A stretch of DNA of 64,000 bases from Siminovitchia sediminis (GTDB lineage Bacteria; Bacillota; Bacilli; Bacillales; Bacillaceae_C): positions 62,001 through 126,000 of the forward strand of contig NZ_JBHUEO010000013.1 in the NCBI RefSeq assembly GCF_042680885.1, in the 5' to 3' direction. Made by a program: the position numbers and the translations under genes. The notes below the pieces were generated by a model. That model saw only the letters and a list, made by a program, of their open reading frames with translations. It was not told the DNA's origin and searched no databases. The first letter of the stretch is position 1, and every line of letters begins with the position of its first letter. Shown in pieces: positions 56,542 through 64,000 of this stretch.

Positions 56542-58386
56542 TTATACTGGCTTTACATATTTTCCGCTTACGTAACCTGTCTTACTTTTATAAGAGATGC
56601 GGTACCAGCCATTTGAAGTTTTTTCTGTCACTTTAACTTTACTTCCACGCTTCAAATTGCCGATCTTGGCATACGATGTCGCATTTCCTGAACGGACATT
56701 TAAAGAACTGGCAGTTACTTTATATGTACCGTTTACCTTTGATACTTGAATACCTTTGCTTTTTGGCTGCGCTGCAGAAAAAGGCTTTTGGGCCTTTATA
56801 TACTTTCCATGTACGTAGCCTGTCTTTCCTTGATAAGTAAAGCGATACCAGCCATTTGAAGTTTTCCCTGTCACATGGATTCTATTATTCTTCTTTAAAT
56901 TCCCAATTGACTTAAAGTTTGTACCGTTTCCTGCACGTACATTCAATGTACTTGCGGTTACAATGTAAGTCCCGCTGGCCTTGCTTACTTTAATGGCTGT
57001 GTTGGTCTTTTTCGCAGGTTTAGGAGCTGGCTTGGCTTTTAAATAAGATCCGCTGACATAGCCTGTTTTACCTTTGAATGAAATCCTGTACCAATTGTTA
57101 TTAGTTTTACCGGTTACCTTCACCTGGTTATTCTTTTTCAAAGTACCGAGAGAAGAATACTTGGTACTGTTACCGGAACGCACATTGAGTGAACTGGCGG
57201 TTACAATGTAAGTACCACTGGCACTGCTTACTTTGATGTCTGTGTTGGTCTTTTTCGCAGGTTTAGGAGCAGGCTCGGCTTTCAAATAAGCTCCGCTGAC
57301 ATAGCCTGTTTTTTCACCAAATGAGATCCGATACCAATTGTTAGACGTAATTCCTGTAACTTTAACCTGATTGTCCTTTTTTAAAGTGCCAATGGAAGGG
57401 TAATTCGTTCCGTTACCGGAACGCACATTGAGTGAACTGGCGGTTACAATGTAAGTCCCGCTGGCACTGCTTACCTTGATGGCTGTGTTGGTCTTTTTCG
57501 CAGGTTTAGGAGCAGGCTCGGCTTTCAAATAAGCTCCGCTGACATAGCCTGTTTTTTCACCAAATGAGATCCGATACCAATTGTTAGACGTAATTCCTGT
57601 AACCTTAACCTGATTGTCCTTTTTTAAAGTGCCAATGGAAGGGTAATTCGTTCCGTTACCGGAACGCACATTGAGTGAACTGGCGGTTACAATGTAAGTC
57701 CCGCTGGCACTTGTCACAGAGATAGAGTTGCTGGACGAGGCATCTGCTGATCCACTGCCTTTCGGCGGAAGAGATAACGCATTTCCAACCCCTGTTGCGA
57801 TAGCTGCAGAGATATCATTTAAAAATTGCCGGTTTTTCAATAACTCTGCATCTGACGCGTGATCAATAAAAAGAATTTCTAGCAGGACAGAGGCCATTTC
57901 TGATTCTCTTAATACATGAAAGTTGGCTTGCTTCATCCCACGGTTTCTCTTTTGGTATTCAAGCAATACTTTATTAACCTCTTTGTTAATCTCTTGTTGA
58001 ACCTTTATATCCTCCTCCGCAGCATTACGGTTATGGGTATAGTCTTCATATCCGGTACCACCGGCAGCATTAATATGAATGGAAAGAAATAAGTCCGCTC
58101 CCCAGCTGTTTGCAGCATCTGTCCGCTGTTTCAATGATAAATAAACATCGGAATTGCGTGTCATCCTTGTCTCCACATCATATCGACTAACCAAATATTG
58201 GTTCACTATTCGAGAGATGTCTAAGGTCAAATTTTTTTCAAGCAGTCCATTTCCAACTGCACCTGAATCACTGCCGCCATGGCCTGGATCAATCATGACT
58301 TTTTGGGATTGAGCTGCGACCGCTTGGTTGAACGGACCTATGACCAGGCCCAGTGCTACCAACATTAAAAATAATTTTTTCTTCAT
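56542..58386 (-). CDS. N-acetylmuramoyl-L-alanine amidase with five SH3b repeats
   Basis: 614 residues from ATG 58386 (frame opens at 58434). Signal peptide 1-25 (LFLMLVALGLVIGPFNQAVAA). Amidase_3 domain at about 28-200 with zinc ligands in MIDPGHGGSDSGAVG, GLLEKNLT and FLSIHINA, and the catalytic Glu in SVLLEILFIDH. Then five bacterial SH3 modules, each starting GTYxVTAS(S/T)LNVR(S/A)GN and ending in GYVSG or GYVHG, spaced 81 residues; linkers repeat APKPAKKTN. Units 1 and 2 are almost identical in DNA (243-bp period), a recent duplication. It cuts the bond between muramic acid and the stem peptide in the cell wall. The ribosome site is GGGGGC. Confidence 0.93.
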   Translation of the reverse strand: MKKKLFLMLVALGLVIGPFNQAVAAQSQKVMIDPGHGGSDSGAVGNGLLEKNLTLDISRIVNQYLVSRYDVETRMTRNSDVYLSLKQRTDAANSWGADLFLSIHINAAGGTGYEDYTHNRNAAEEDIKVQQEINKEVNKVLLEYQKRNRGMKQANFHVLRESEMASVLLEILFIDHASDAELLKNRQFLNDISAAIATGVGNALSLPPKGSGSADASSSNSISVTSASGTYIVTASSLNVRSGNGTNYPSIGTLKKDNQVKVTGITSNNWYRISFGEKTGYVSGAYLKAEPAPKPAKKTNTAIKVSSASGTYIVTASSLNVRSGNGTNYPSIGTLKKDNQVKVTGITSNNWYRISFGEKTGYVSGAYLKAEPAPKPAKKTNTDIKVSSASGTYIVTASSLNVRSGNSTKYSSLGTLKKNNQVKVTGKTNNNWYRISFKGKTGYVSGSYLKAKPAPKPAKKTNTAIKVSKASGTYIVTASTLNVRAGNGTNFKSIGNLKKNNRIHVTGKTSNGWYRFTYQGKTGYVHGKYIKAQKPFSAAQPKSKGIQVSKVNGTYKVTASSLNVRSGNATSYAKIGNLKRGSKVKVTEKTSNGWYRISYKSKTGYVSGKYVKPV

Positions 58387-58493
58387 GGATGCCCCCTTGA
58401 TTGTAAGGTATGAAAATATTCCCAGTGCACCCATATATTATAACACCATGTCGAATTATGCTGTCAGATTTTTTATATAAAAAATAATAAAGG

Positions 58494-58520
58494 TAAAAAA
58501 AAGACGCCATTACAGCGTCC
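58494..58520 (-). terminator. Terminator of the LCP-protein gene
   Basis: On the minus strand GGACGC, 7-nt loop, GCGTCT, then TTTTTTTACC. The stem is short, but the U-tract is strong. It lies 16 bp after the stop. Confidence 0.65.
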
Positions 58521-58535
58521 TTTGTATCCCTTATG

Positions 58536-59564
58536 TTATTCCTGCATAGCCGGATTAGCTACTTCTGTATTCGTATCAAACGTAGAAAGTCCGAGGTGGC
58601 TCCGCAGTTCGTTTTTTACTTGTGCCAGGTTTTCTTCATCGAGCTGCCAGTAGTAGACATTTTGCCCTTGGCTGTTCATGATACGTGTATCATCCCCTTC
58701 AAGGGTGTAGGTTTCTATCGTCAGATCTCCGGCGACTCCATAGTCTATCAGGGCTTTCATCTCGTCAAACGTCATGTCTGTACGCATGTTTTCACCAATA
58801 GCATCAATAACTTTTGCATATTTAGGCAATGCTGAGCCGCTTGCCGCCTTTCTGGCAATAGCTTTCATAATTTCCTGCTGGCGTTTACCGCGCTCAATAT
58901 CATTATCCAGCCTCCGGGTCCTGGCCAGGGCCAGCGCTTCTTCACCATTGAGTGTCTGCAGACCCTCTTCCAAAGAAATTGCATCTGATTTATCTTTGGA
59001 ATTTAGCTCATTGAAGGTATAGGGAACATCCACTTCAATTCCGCCCAGGGCATCTACAACTGCTACAAATGCTTCGAAATCCAAACGGACGTAATAGTCC
59101 ACGGGAATTTCCAGCAGATCTTCAACTGTTTTAATCGTTGCCCGCGGGCCGCCGAAGCTGTGCGCGTGATTGATTTTTGTATAATACCCGACTTCATCAA
59201 TGTATACGTAGGAATCCCGGGGAATCGTTAACAATTTTACGGACTTTTCCTTTTCATTGAGAGTCGCAAGCATAAGTGCATCCGAGCGGGAGTTTCCTTG
59301 GTTTCCGCGTTTCTCACTCTCATCAACGCCAATAAAAAGAATCGATACATTATCTATATTTGGATTTACTTTTTTGTCGCGAAGATCAGATTTTCCGCGA
59401 TCATCGAAAAAGGCGCTGTCAAACATATTTTCAGCTTTTATATATAAGTAGGTGCCGTAGGTAGCTCCCACTGCTGCAAGAAGCAGTATAGGAAAGACCG
59501 CGAACCAAAATATGCGCCTTCTGCGTTTTTTCTTTTTCATTATGGACTGGTTATGACGTCCCAT
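58536..59564 (-). CDS. LytR-CpsA-Psr family wall polymer ligase
   Basis: 342 residues from ATG 59564, behind AAAAGGAG. A basic cytoplasmic start (KKKKRRRRIF), one membrane helix (FWFAVFPILLLAAVGATYGTY), then an extracellular LCP domain: NVSILFIGVDESEKRGNQGNSRSDALML near 75, TIPRDSYVYI, KINHAHSFGG, VDYYVRLDFEAFVAVVDALGGIEVDV, and LDNDIERGKRQQEIM with the conserved Arg near 225. TagT/U/V-type members transfer wall teichoic acid from the lipid carrier to peptidoglycan. Its place next to tag genes supports this. Which of T, U or V it equals cannot be decided. Confidence 0.92.
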   Translation of the reverse strand: MGRHNQSIMKKKKRRRRIFWFAVFPILLLAAVGATYGTYLYIKAENMFDSAFFDDRGKSDLRDKKVNPNIDNVSILFIGVDESEKRGNQGNSRSDALMLATLNEKEKSVKLLTIPRDSYVYIDEVGYYTKINHAHSFGGPRATIKTVEDLLEIPVDYYVRLDFEAFVAVVDALGGIEVDVPYTFNELNSKDKSDAISLEEGLQTLNGEEALALARTRRLDNDIERGKRQQEIMKAIARKAASGSALPKYAKVIDAIGENMRTDMTFDEMKALIDYGVAGDLTIETYTLEGDDTRIMNSQGQNVYYWQLDEENLAQVKNELRSHLGLSTFDTNTEVANPAMQE

Positions 59565-59644
59565 CTGGGTTGAACTCCTTTTCAATAAAAAAGTAGGCTA
59601 CACTCTATAATACTATCAATTTGCCTAGCCGTACATACCTTTCA

Positions 59645-60838
59645 TTAGGAATTTTGCCCTCTTTCTGGTATCGCTGAACTTTTCTGCTCACGATACATGG
59701 CTTGAATCAAGCGATCACTGGCGTTTCCTGTCGAATAGGCATTCCAATCCATTGAAAAATTTACAATTTGGTGAAAATCAAATTCTGCTCGTTGGATTGT
59801 TTGGATCAGTTCCTCAGTTGTTTGGACAATGGGCCCGGGAACAAGCTGCTCATACGGCTCCCAAAAGCCTCGGGATCGGGCATAATCCTGCAAATCATAT
59901 GCAAAAAAGACCATCGGCCGCTCCAACAGAGAAAACTCAAAGGGGATGGAGGAATAATCCGATATCAACAAATCGGTCACCACAAGCAGCTCGTTAACAT
60001 CAGCGTGTTGGGATACATCAAAAACAAAATCAGGATATGTATTGGAAAAATCAAAGTGAACGGCAGGGTGCAGCCGTAATAATAAAACGTACTCATCTTG
60101 AAGCGCCTGATACATCTCATCGATGTCCAGCGGCAGGGAAGATACATTGAATTCATTCTCACGGTAAGTCGGTGCATACAATATCACTTTTTTTCGTTGG
60201 ATGATCGGATATTTCGACTGCAAAGCATTGGCTGCATTCCTCATGGCCTCTTCGTTATAAAAGAAATCTGTACGCGGAATCCCCGTTCGAAGAATCTGGC
60301 TGTCCGTAATGCCAAAACTCTCGCGGAAAATCTCCGCCATTTTTTCTCCACCAACTACGACATGATCGAATTGGCTGTATACGCGCCTAAACCGCTCGTT
60401 TGCTTGAGGAGACCGGTATTGATTGGAAGGGTCCTTCAGGCCAAATTGCTTAATCGCCCCGGCAGCATGCCAGAGCTGAATACATTTTACATTCGGTTTG
60501 AACCGAACCGCAGCCAAAAACCCAAAATAATTATCAATAAAAATATGACGGGATGTCGCCAAGTGATAAATTGAGCGAATCCAGTCTAGTACATGCCTTA
60601 GTTCAAAGGTCAACACCATTCGGTCCTTGGCATCCCTAAAATTTACCCGGCAGGAAGCAGTCTTCAGTACAACAACCTGGTCATCTGTCTGTTCCTCCAG
60701 CGCTTTCATCGTAAACAAAACATTGTCCCCAAAAGAAGCAACAAACGTTGTCTTCTTCTTCTGGGGACATATGCTGAACAGGCTGAAGAAACAGCGGAAA
60801 ACAAACAGATATCCTTGTATCGCAATTTCTCTAACCAT
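59645..60838 (-). CDS. tagB: CDP-glycerol glycerophosphotransferase (teichoic acid primase, TagB-like)
   Basis: 397 residues, CDP-glycerol glycerophosphotransferase family. An amphipathic N-terminal helix (YLFVFRCFFSLFSICPQ) would bind the membrane; the catalytic part holds HIFIDNYFGFLAAVRF, CIQLWHAAGAIKQFGLKD near 135 (conserved His), GIPRTDFFY near 200, ILYAPTYREN near 235, LRLHPAVH near 265 and LLISDYSSIPFEFSLLERP near 305. Length fits the primase TagB better than the long polymerase TagF. It adds the first glycerol-phosphate to the linkage unit, using CDP-glycerol made by TagD; it overlaps tagD by 8 bp. Confidence 0.87.
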   Translation of the reverse strand: MVREIAIQGYLFVFRCFFSLFSICPQKKKTTFVASFGDNVLFTMKALEEQTDDQVVVLKTASCRVNFRDAKDRMVLTFELRHVLDWIRSIYHLATSRHIFIDNYFGFLAAVRFKPNVKCIQLWHAAGAIKQFGLKDPSNQYRSPQANERFRRVYSQFDHVVVGGEKMAEIFRESFGITDSQILRTGIPRTDFFYNEEAMRNAANALQSKYPIIQRKKVILYAPTYRENEFNVSSLPLDIDEMYQALQDEYVLLLRLHPAVHFDFSNTYPDFVFDVSQHADVNELLVVTDLLISDYSSIPFEFSLLERPMVFFAYDLQDYARSRGFWEPYEQLVPGPIVQTTEELIQTIQRAEFDFHQIVNFSMDWNAYSTGNASDRLIQAMYREQKSSAIPERGQNS

Positions 60839-61229
60839 TGTTGGCTTGATTTAAATCCTTTTTAATTTGTGTGGTGGAAATTCCAACCGTGCGGGGTAAA
60901 TAAACAACTTCACAATATTCCTTTAGGAAATCAAACTTTCCTTTCCAGTCGTCGCCCATCACAAAGACATCAACATGATGTTTTTGAATATCTTCCACTT
61001 TTTGTTCCCAATTATGTTCCGGAATAACCTCATCCACATATCGAACCGCTTCAAGAATTGCTTTGCGCTGCTCAAATGTATAATAGGCTTTTTTGCCTTT
61101 TAAAGCATTGAACTCATCTGATGAAACAGCAACAATTAAGTAGTCACCATATTCTTTTGCACGGCGGAGTATATTAATATGTCCCGTATGAAGCAGATCG
61201 AATGTCCCATACGTAATCACTTTTTTCAA
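60831..61229 (-). CDS. tagD: Glycerol-3-phosphate cytidylyltransferase
   Basis: 132 residues from TTG 61229, behind GGAGG. Nucleotidyltransferase fold: KKVITYGTFDLLHTGHINIL at 2-21 (HxGH motif), VAVSSDEFNALKGKKAYYTF near 38, RYVDEVIPEHNWEQKVEDI near 68, VFVMGDDWKGKFDFL near 92, and RTVGISTTQIKK (RTxGISTT) near 115. It makes CDP-glycerol from CTP and glycerol-3-phosphate for poly(glycerol phosphate) teichoic acid. The open frame reaches 61334, but that would add 35 residues not seen in the family. The downstream tagB overlaps its end, giving a tagD-tagB operon. Confidence 0.95.
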   Translation of the reverse strand: MKKVITYGTFDLLHTGHINILRRAKEYGDYLIVAVSSDEFNALKGKKAYYTFEQRKAILEAVRYVDEVIPEHNWEQKVEDIQKHHVDVFVMGDDWKGKFDFLKEYCEVVYLPRTVGISTTQIKKDLNQANNG

Positions 61230-61328
61230 AGTTAAAACCTCCGTTTTATTAATTACGGAAAACAGCTTATAACGTAAATTATACAAGATTCCGTGATAAA
61301 TACCTACCAAAAAATGCGAGGAAAGAAA

Positions 61329-61362
61329 AACCACCCTACGCGATCATATGCGTAGGATGGTT
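61329..61362 (-). terminator. Rho-independent terminator of the glucosaminidase gene
   Basis: AACCACCCTACGC (61329-61341) / GCGTAGGATGGTT (61350-61362). On the minus strand the tail is TTTTTCTTTCC. Confidence 0.9.
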
Positions 61363-61365
61363 GAT

Positions 61366-63765
61366 TTATTTAACTATAATATACTCAGTACCCCCAGGTC
61401 CACCGCTGACCCAGGCTGTTCCTGTTTTATAATAAATTTGGTACCACTCATTTTTGCGTACCATTTTACTGTCTTTATCTAAAACTGCAGCTAGATGCGT
61501 TCCTGAACCGGCCGACCCAATCATTGCTTTTGAAGTACTGGGTTCAGGGCGAATATTTAAGTTAGTCTTCGTTTCGAGCAGATTTAGGACTTTTACATAA
61601 TTCCCGTGGATCCACCCTTCTTTGGAAGCAACCTTTACTTTAAACCATGTTCCATTGCTTCCCAATATTTCCATATGGCTGTCCTTAGGGACCGTAACAA
61701 TGGTTGGTTTTGAAGTACTTGGTTCTTCTCTGAGATTGACATTTGCAGTACTTTTGCCTACAACTTTTTGCGGATAATTAGTAATGGATGCCGATGTACC
61801 GCCGCTAGTTCCCTTATTTGAAGTTGGGTCAGCAGGCCTGGAAGTTTTCCCTGGTTGATTTAGGAATTTTGGTACTTCAAACTCTAAAACAAAGTGATCT
61901 AGCTTTTCATAAAAATCGGCCATTTTATTGGCTTGGATTTCCGCCCATTTTACATGAGTTGCATATTGGTGAGAGCCTGTTTTTGCCGGGTTCCAACGCA
62001 TTTTATAGAGTGTGTCCTGACCCGCGTTTATATAGTTCTTTCCAACTTCTGTCGCTCCACCCTTGATGGCATCCGCTGGAGAAAACCACCCTTTATCAAA
62101 GGCATATTGTGCACCGCAATCAATAGGGCAGCTATCCTTGGCGCCGTATCCATACATATTATAAACTTTGCCTATTGTAGCAGCAGTATTGGCAATGTTC
62201 CCCTTACTATCTTTTGTTACCTTCCCATTTTTATCTACCGGTATCCCATTAGCGAGTACAGACTTTCCATTTCCTGTTTCGTGAAGAGTATGTGCAAGCA
62301 AATACACTTCATTGAGTCCAGCTATTGCGCTTGCATCTACGAATGCTTGCCCTTGACCCTCAAGAATCCCTTTTCCAGCAAGTATCTTTTTGTTGATTTC
62401 CGTAGCAGTTAACCCGGCTGAAGATCTCAAGTCCAAAAACTGATAGAATCCGCTTGTTCCGTTAGGGAAATTGGAAGGGTTCGCATAGTACTCTACCTGT
62501 TCTCTTGTAGCTCCGATCTTTCCGGCACCGTCACTTTTTGGGGAGACGTTCATTTGTTTGTCAACTAAAGATGAAAATGTATAATTATAGGCTGTCGTCT
62601 TTATCACATCTTTTGTTGTAACATCACTAGCAGGGATGAAGCCGTTTGTGGTTTGAAACCATTTTTCAGTATATGGTCTCACTTTAACAGGCTGGCCTTT
62701 TGATATACTCGTTACAACTTTAGCGCTTTTTGAAGCAAGGTTATAAATGTTTGTACCGGCTAGTGTCCTTCCATCAATTTCTGAGGAAGAGTTTAATAGT
62801 TTCTCTACGTGATCGACATGTATATAGCCAGTTCTTGCCCGCCCGTTCACATATACGGTGGCCTCATACCATTTGCTTGTGAAAGTTTTATAGATTAACT
62901 TTCTTCCGGCAGGATATGTCTTTAAGGATGTTGAATCAGTTGAAGCACGGGAGTATACAACAGTAGGGCTTTTTAAGCCGATTCCAGATATGCTTTCTTG
63001 CTTACTTACAATATTTTCCACGTGGGATCGATGAATATACCCTGTCCTCTTTTTTCCTTTAACATAAACGTTTGCTTCATACCAATTAGGTGAAAATGTC
63101 TTGTATTGGAGTATAGAGCCTGCAGGATATGATTTCCAAGCTGATCCAATGGTTCCCTTTTTATAAACGGATGTTGGGCTCTTTGAAGCAACACCTTTTA
63201 ATGGCTCTTGCTGGTTAAAGGCTGTTTCGACATCCGCCTTACTAATATATCCTGTTCTTTTCTTTCCGTTGACATAGACTGATGCAATATACCAATCTTT
63301 TGTGAAAATCCGGTATAAAAGAATATGGCCTCGAGAATAACTCTTTAATGACTTTGAGCTTGTAGAAGCTGATTGATATACATTTGTAGGGCTTTTAAGG
63401 GCAATCCCTTTGAGAACGTCCGAACTGATAGTCGAAGTCTCTACATCTCCAGAATAGATATAGCCAGATGTAGCTTTTCCATTAATATAGACGGTAGCAG
63501 AATGCCATTCTGTACCGGATGGAGTATACTTTAAAATAGTGCCGGTTTTATATGACTTTAAGACTTTAGAGTTCCGTGACTCTTTTTCATACACATTTGT
63601 AGGGCTTTTGAGCGCAACTCCTTCAACATAAGATGCCCCTTTTGCATCCGGAACATTAAACGCAACAAGGGATATTATAAGAAAAGAAATTAAAATCAGT
63701 ATTACAGTTAGTCGTGTAATCTTCCGTTGTTGCTTTACGGGCAGACTATTAATTTTGTTTAACAT
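61366..63765 (-). CDS. Cell-wall endo-beta-N-acetylglucosaminidase with SH3-like repeats
   Basis: 799 residues. N-terminal signal/anchor (ITRLTVILILISFLIISLVA, about 17-36). Four related wall-binding repeats at about 47-325, each opening G(V/I)(A/G)xKSPTxVY and ending GYI(Y/S/H), one diverged repeat to about 385, then a GH73-type glucosaminidase domain with the catalytic Glu in LLAHTLHETGNGKSVL near 490, and two C-terminal SH3b modules near 665-799 (STANVNLREEPSTSKPTIV; TNLNIRPEPSTSKAMIG). It resembles LytD of B. subtilis in function, with a different repeat order. It cuts glycan strands during growth or separation. The ATG at 63765 follows AGGAGG, and it is monocistronic. Confidence 0.88.
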   Translation of the reverse strand: MLNKINSLPVKQQRKITRLTVILILISFLIISLVAFNVPDAKGASYVEGVALKSPTNVYEKESRNSKVLKSYKTGTILKYTPSGTEWHSATVYINGKATSGYIYSGDVETSTISSDVLKGIALKSPTNVYQSASTSSKSLKSYSRGHILLYRIFTKDWYIASVYVNGKKRTGYISKADVETAFNQQEPLKGVASKSPTSVYKKGTIGSAWKSYPAGSILQYKTFSPNWYEANVYVKGKKRTGYIHRSHVENIVSKQESISGIGLKSPTVVYSRASTDSTSLKTYPAGRKLIYKTFTSKWYEATVYVNGRARTGYIHVDHVEKLLNSSSEIDGRTLAGTNIYNLASKSAKVVTSISKGQPVKVRPYTEKWFQTTNGFIPASDVTTKDVIKTTAYNYTFSSLVDKQMNVSPKSDGAGKIGATREQVEYYANPSNFPNGTSGFYQFLDLRSSAGLTATEINKKILAGKGILEGQGQAFVDASAIAGLNEVYLLAHTLHETGNGKSVLANGIPVDKNGKVTKDSKGNIANTAATIGKVYNMYGYGAKDSCPIDCGAQYAFDKGWFSPADAIKGGATEVGKNYINAGQDTLYKMRWNPAKTGSHQYATHVKWAEIQANKMADFYEKLDHFVLEFEVPKFLNQPGKTSRPADPTSNKGTSGGTSASITNYPQKVVGKSTANVNLREEPSTSKPTIVTVPKDSHMEILGSNGTWFKVKVASKEGWIHGNYVKVLNLLETKTNLNIRPEPSTSKAMIGSAGSGTHLAAVLDKDSKMVRKNEWYQIYYKTGTAWVSGGPGGTEYIIVK

Positions 63766-63893
63766 GAAAATATTAAATACCTCCTAGAGGGGAAAAAAGT
63801 AGAGTAAATGGAAAAAATGTGAAACTACTATTGTATAATACTATATTTCTTTCAGGTTTTGACATTTTTTTCTGCTTTACATTTTCTTTACAT

Positions 63894-63928
63894 AAAAAAA
63901 ACATCCTTTTCTAGGATAGAAAAGAATG
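63894..63928 (-). terminator. Terminator of the gene entering from the right
   Basis: On the minus strand CATTCTTTTCTA, loop TCC, TAGAAAAGGATG, then a run of T. It starts 4 bp after the stop at 63932. Confidence 0.8.
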
Positions 63929-63931
63929 CCG

Positions 63932-64000
63932 TCAAGCAACATTGACTTGTTGAGGCTTCATCTTAGACTTTTTCAATTTTTTCGTTTTACCTATAATGAA
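63932..64000 (-). CDS. C-terminal tail of an unidentified protein (partial)
   Basis: A minus-strand frame open at the right edge stops with TGA at 63932-63934. The visible 22 residues, FIIGKTKKLKKSKMKPQQVN and VA, are lysine-rich and look like a cytoplasmic tail. A perfect terminator directly behind supports a true gene end. The family cannot be named; the neighbouring genes suggest a cell-envelope function, but that is guesswork. Confidence 0.5.
   Translation of the reverse strand, partial: FIIGKTKKLKKSKMKPQQVNVA

Noticed and set aside
1..64000. Phage defence island or prophage
   Set aside because: No integrase, restriction, toxin-antitoxin, reverse transcriptase or phage structural gene is recognisable; the window is ordinary metabolic, spore and wall genes.

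Overview
The window reads as a chromosomal segment of an endospore-forming member of the Bacillaceae (Bacillus sensu lato). Evidence: a GerA-type germinant receptor operon behind a sigma-G-like promoter, a SleL/YaaH cortex-lytic enzyme, Fur boxes, T-box and TPP riboswitches, NiaR-type operators, wall teichoic acid genes of the tag type, many TTG/GTG starts behind strong AGGAGG ribosome sites, and close resemblance to B. subtilis proteins such as YfiY and YhfH. No tRNA, rRNA, prophage, CRISPR array or intact insertion sequence was found.

Layout. 1-1.2 kb: decayed genes (end of a membrane protein, a broken ymaF, a broken ring-cleaving dioxygenase). 1.4-4.3 kb: sleL, a DoxX-like membrane protein, a DUF3298 protein. 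4.6-9.4 kb: iron-siderophore uptake, with a binding protein diverging from permease-permease-ATPase-FhuF-like reductase across two Fur boxes. 9.6-12.1 kb: uppP and a CorC/HlyC-type membrane protein. 12.7-21.7 kb: a GntR regulator and a complete-looking 4-hydroxyphenylacetate degradation cluster (dapA-like aldolase, hpaE, hpaB, hpaD, hpaC, hpaG1, hpaG2, hpaF). 22-26.6 kb: a ger operon in which the B gene between A and C is reduced to a 77-residue stub while a full B gene lies downstream, after a 55-residue membrane protein. 26.8-30.5 kb: opuD, a class D sortase with its acidic LPDTA substrate, and yhfH. 31.5-44 kb: a first nadC, flavodoxin, thiO under a TPP riboswitch, a secreted phosphodiesterase, a SAM hydrolase-family protein, then nifS diverging from nadB-nadC-nadA. 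44.4-54.3 kb: an IS1182-type relic, pbpC, ppaC, pheA, a DsbA/FrnE-like protein, trpE behind two tandem Trp T-boxes, and a LysR regulator. 54.5-64 kb: a cell-wall block (tagA, tagO, SH3b amidase, LCP protein, tagB, tagD, glucosaminidase) and the tail of one more gene.

The most unusual feature is between the genes. Several intergenic regions are built of degenerate tandem units. One family has the core GGACAGTA (or its complement TACTGTCC) every 19-22 bp, often as alternating unit pairs of about 41 bp (19.1-19.7, 47.6-47.9, 50.7-51.2, 52.7-53.2 kb). A second has a 51-52 bp period (33.7-34.0 and 38.7-38.9 kb). A third is a near-perfect 20-bp unit repeated eight times directly after a long hairpin (21.7-21.9 kb). 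The arrays appear in unrelated gene contexts and in both orientations, so they look like a genome-wide element class rather than operators of single genes. I do not know of a description of them, but I could not search.
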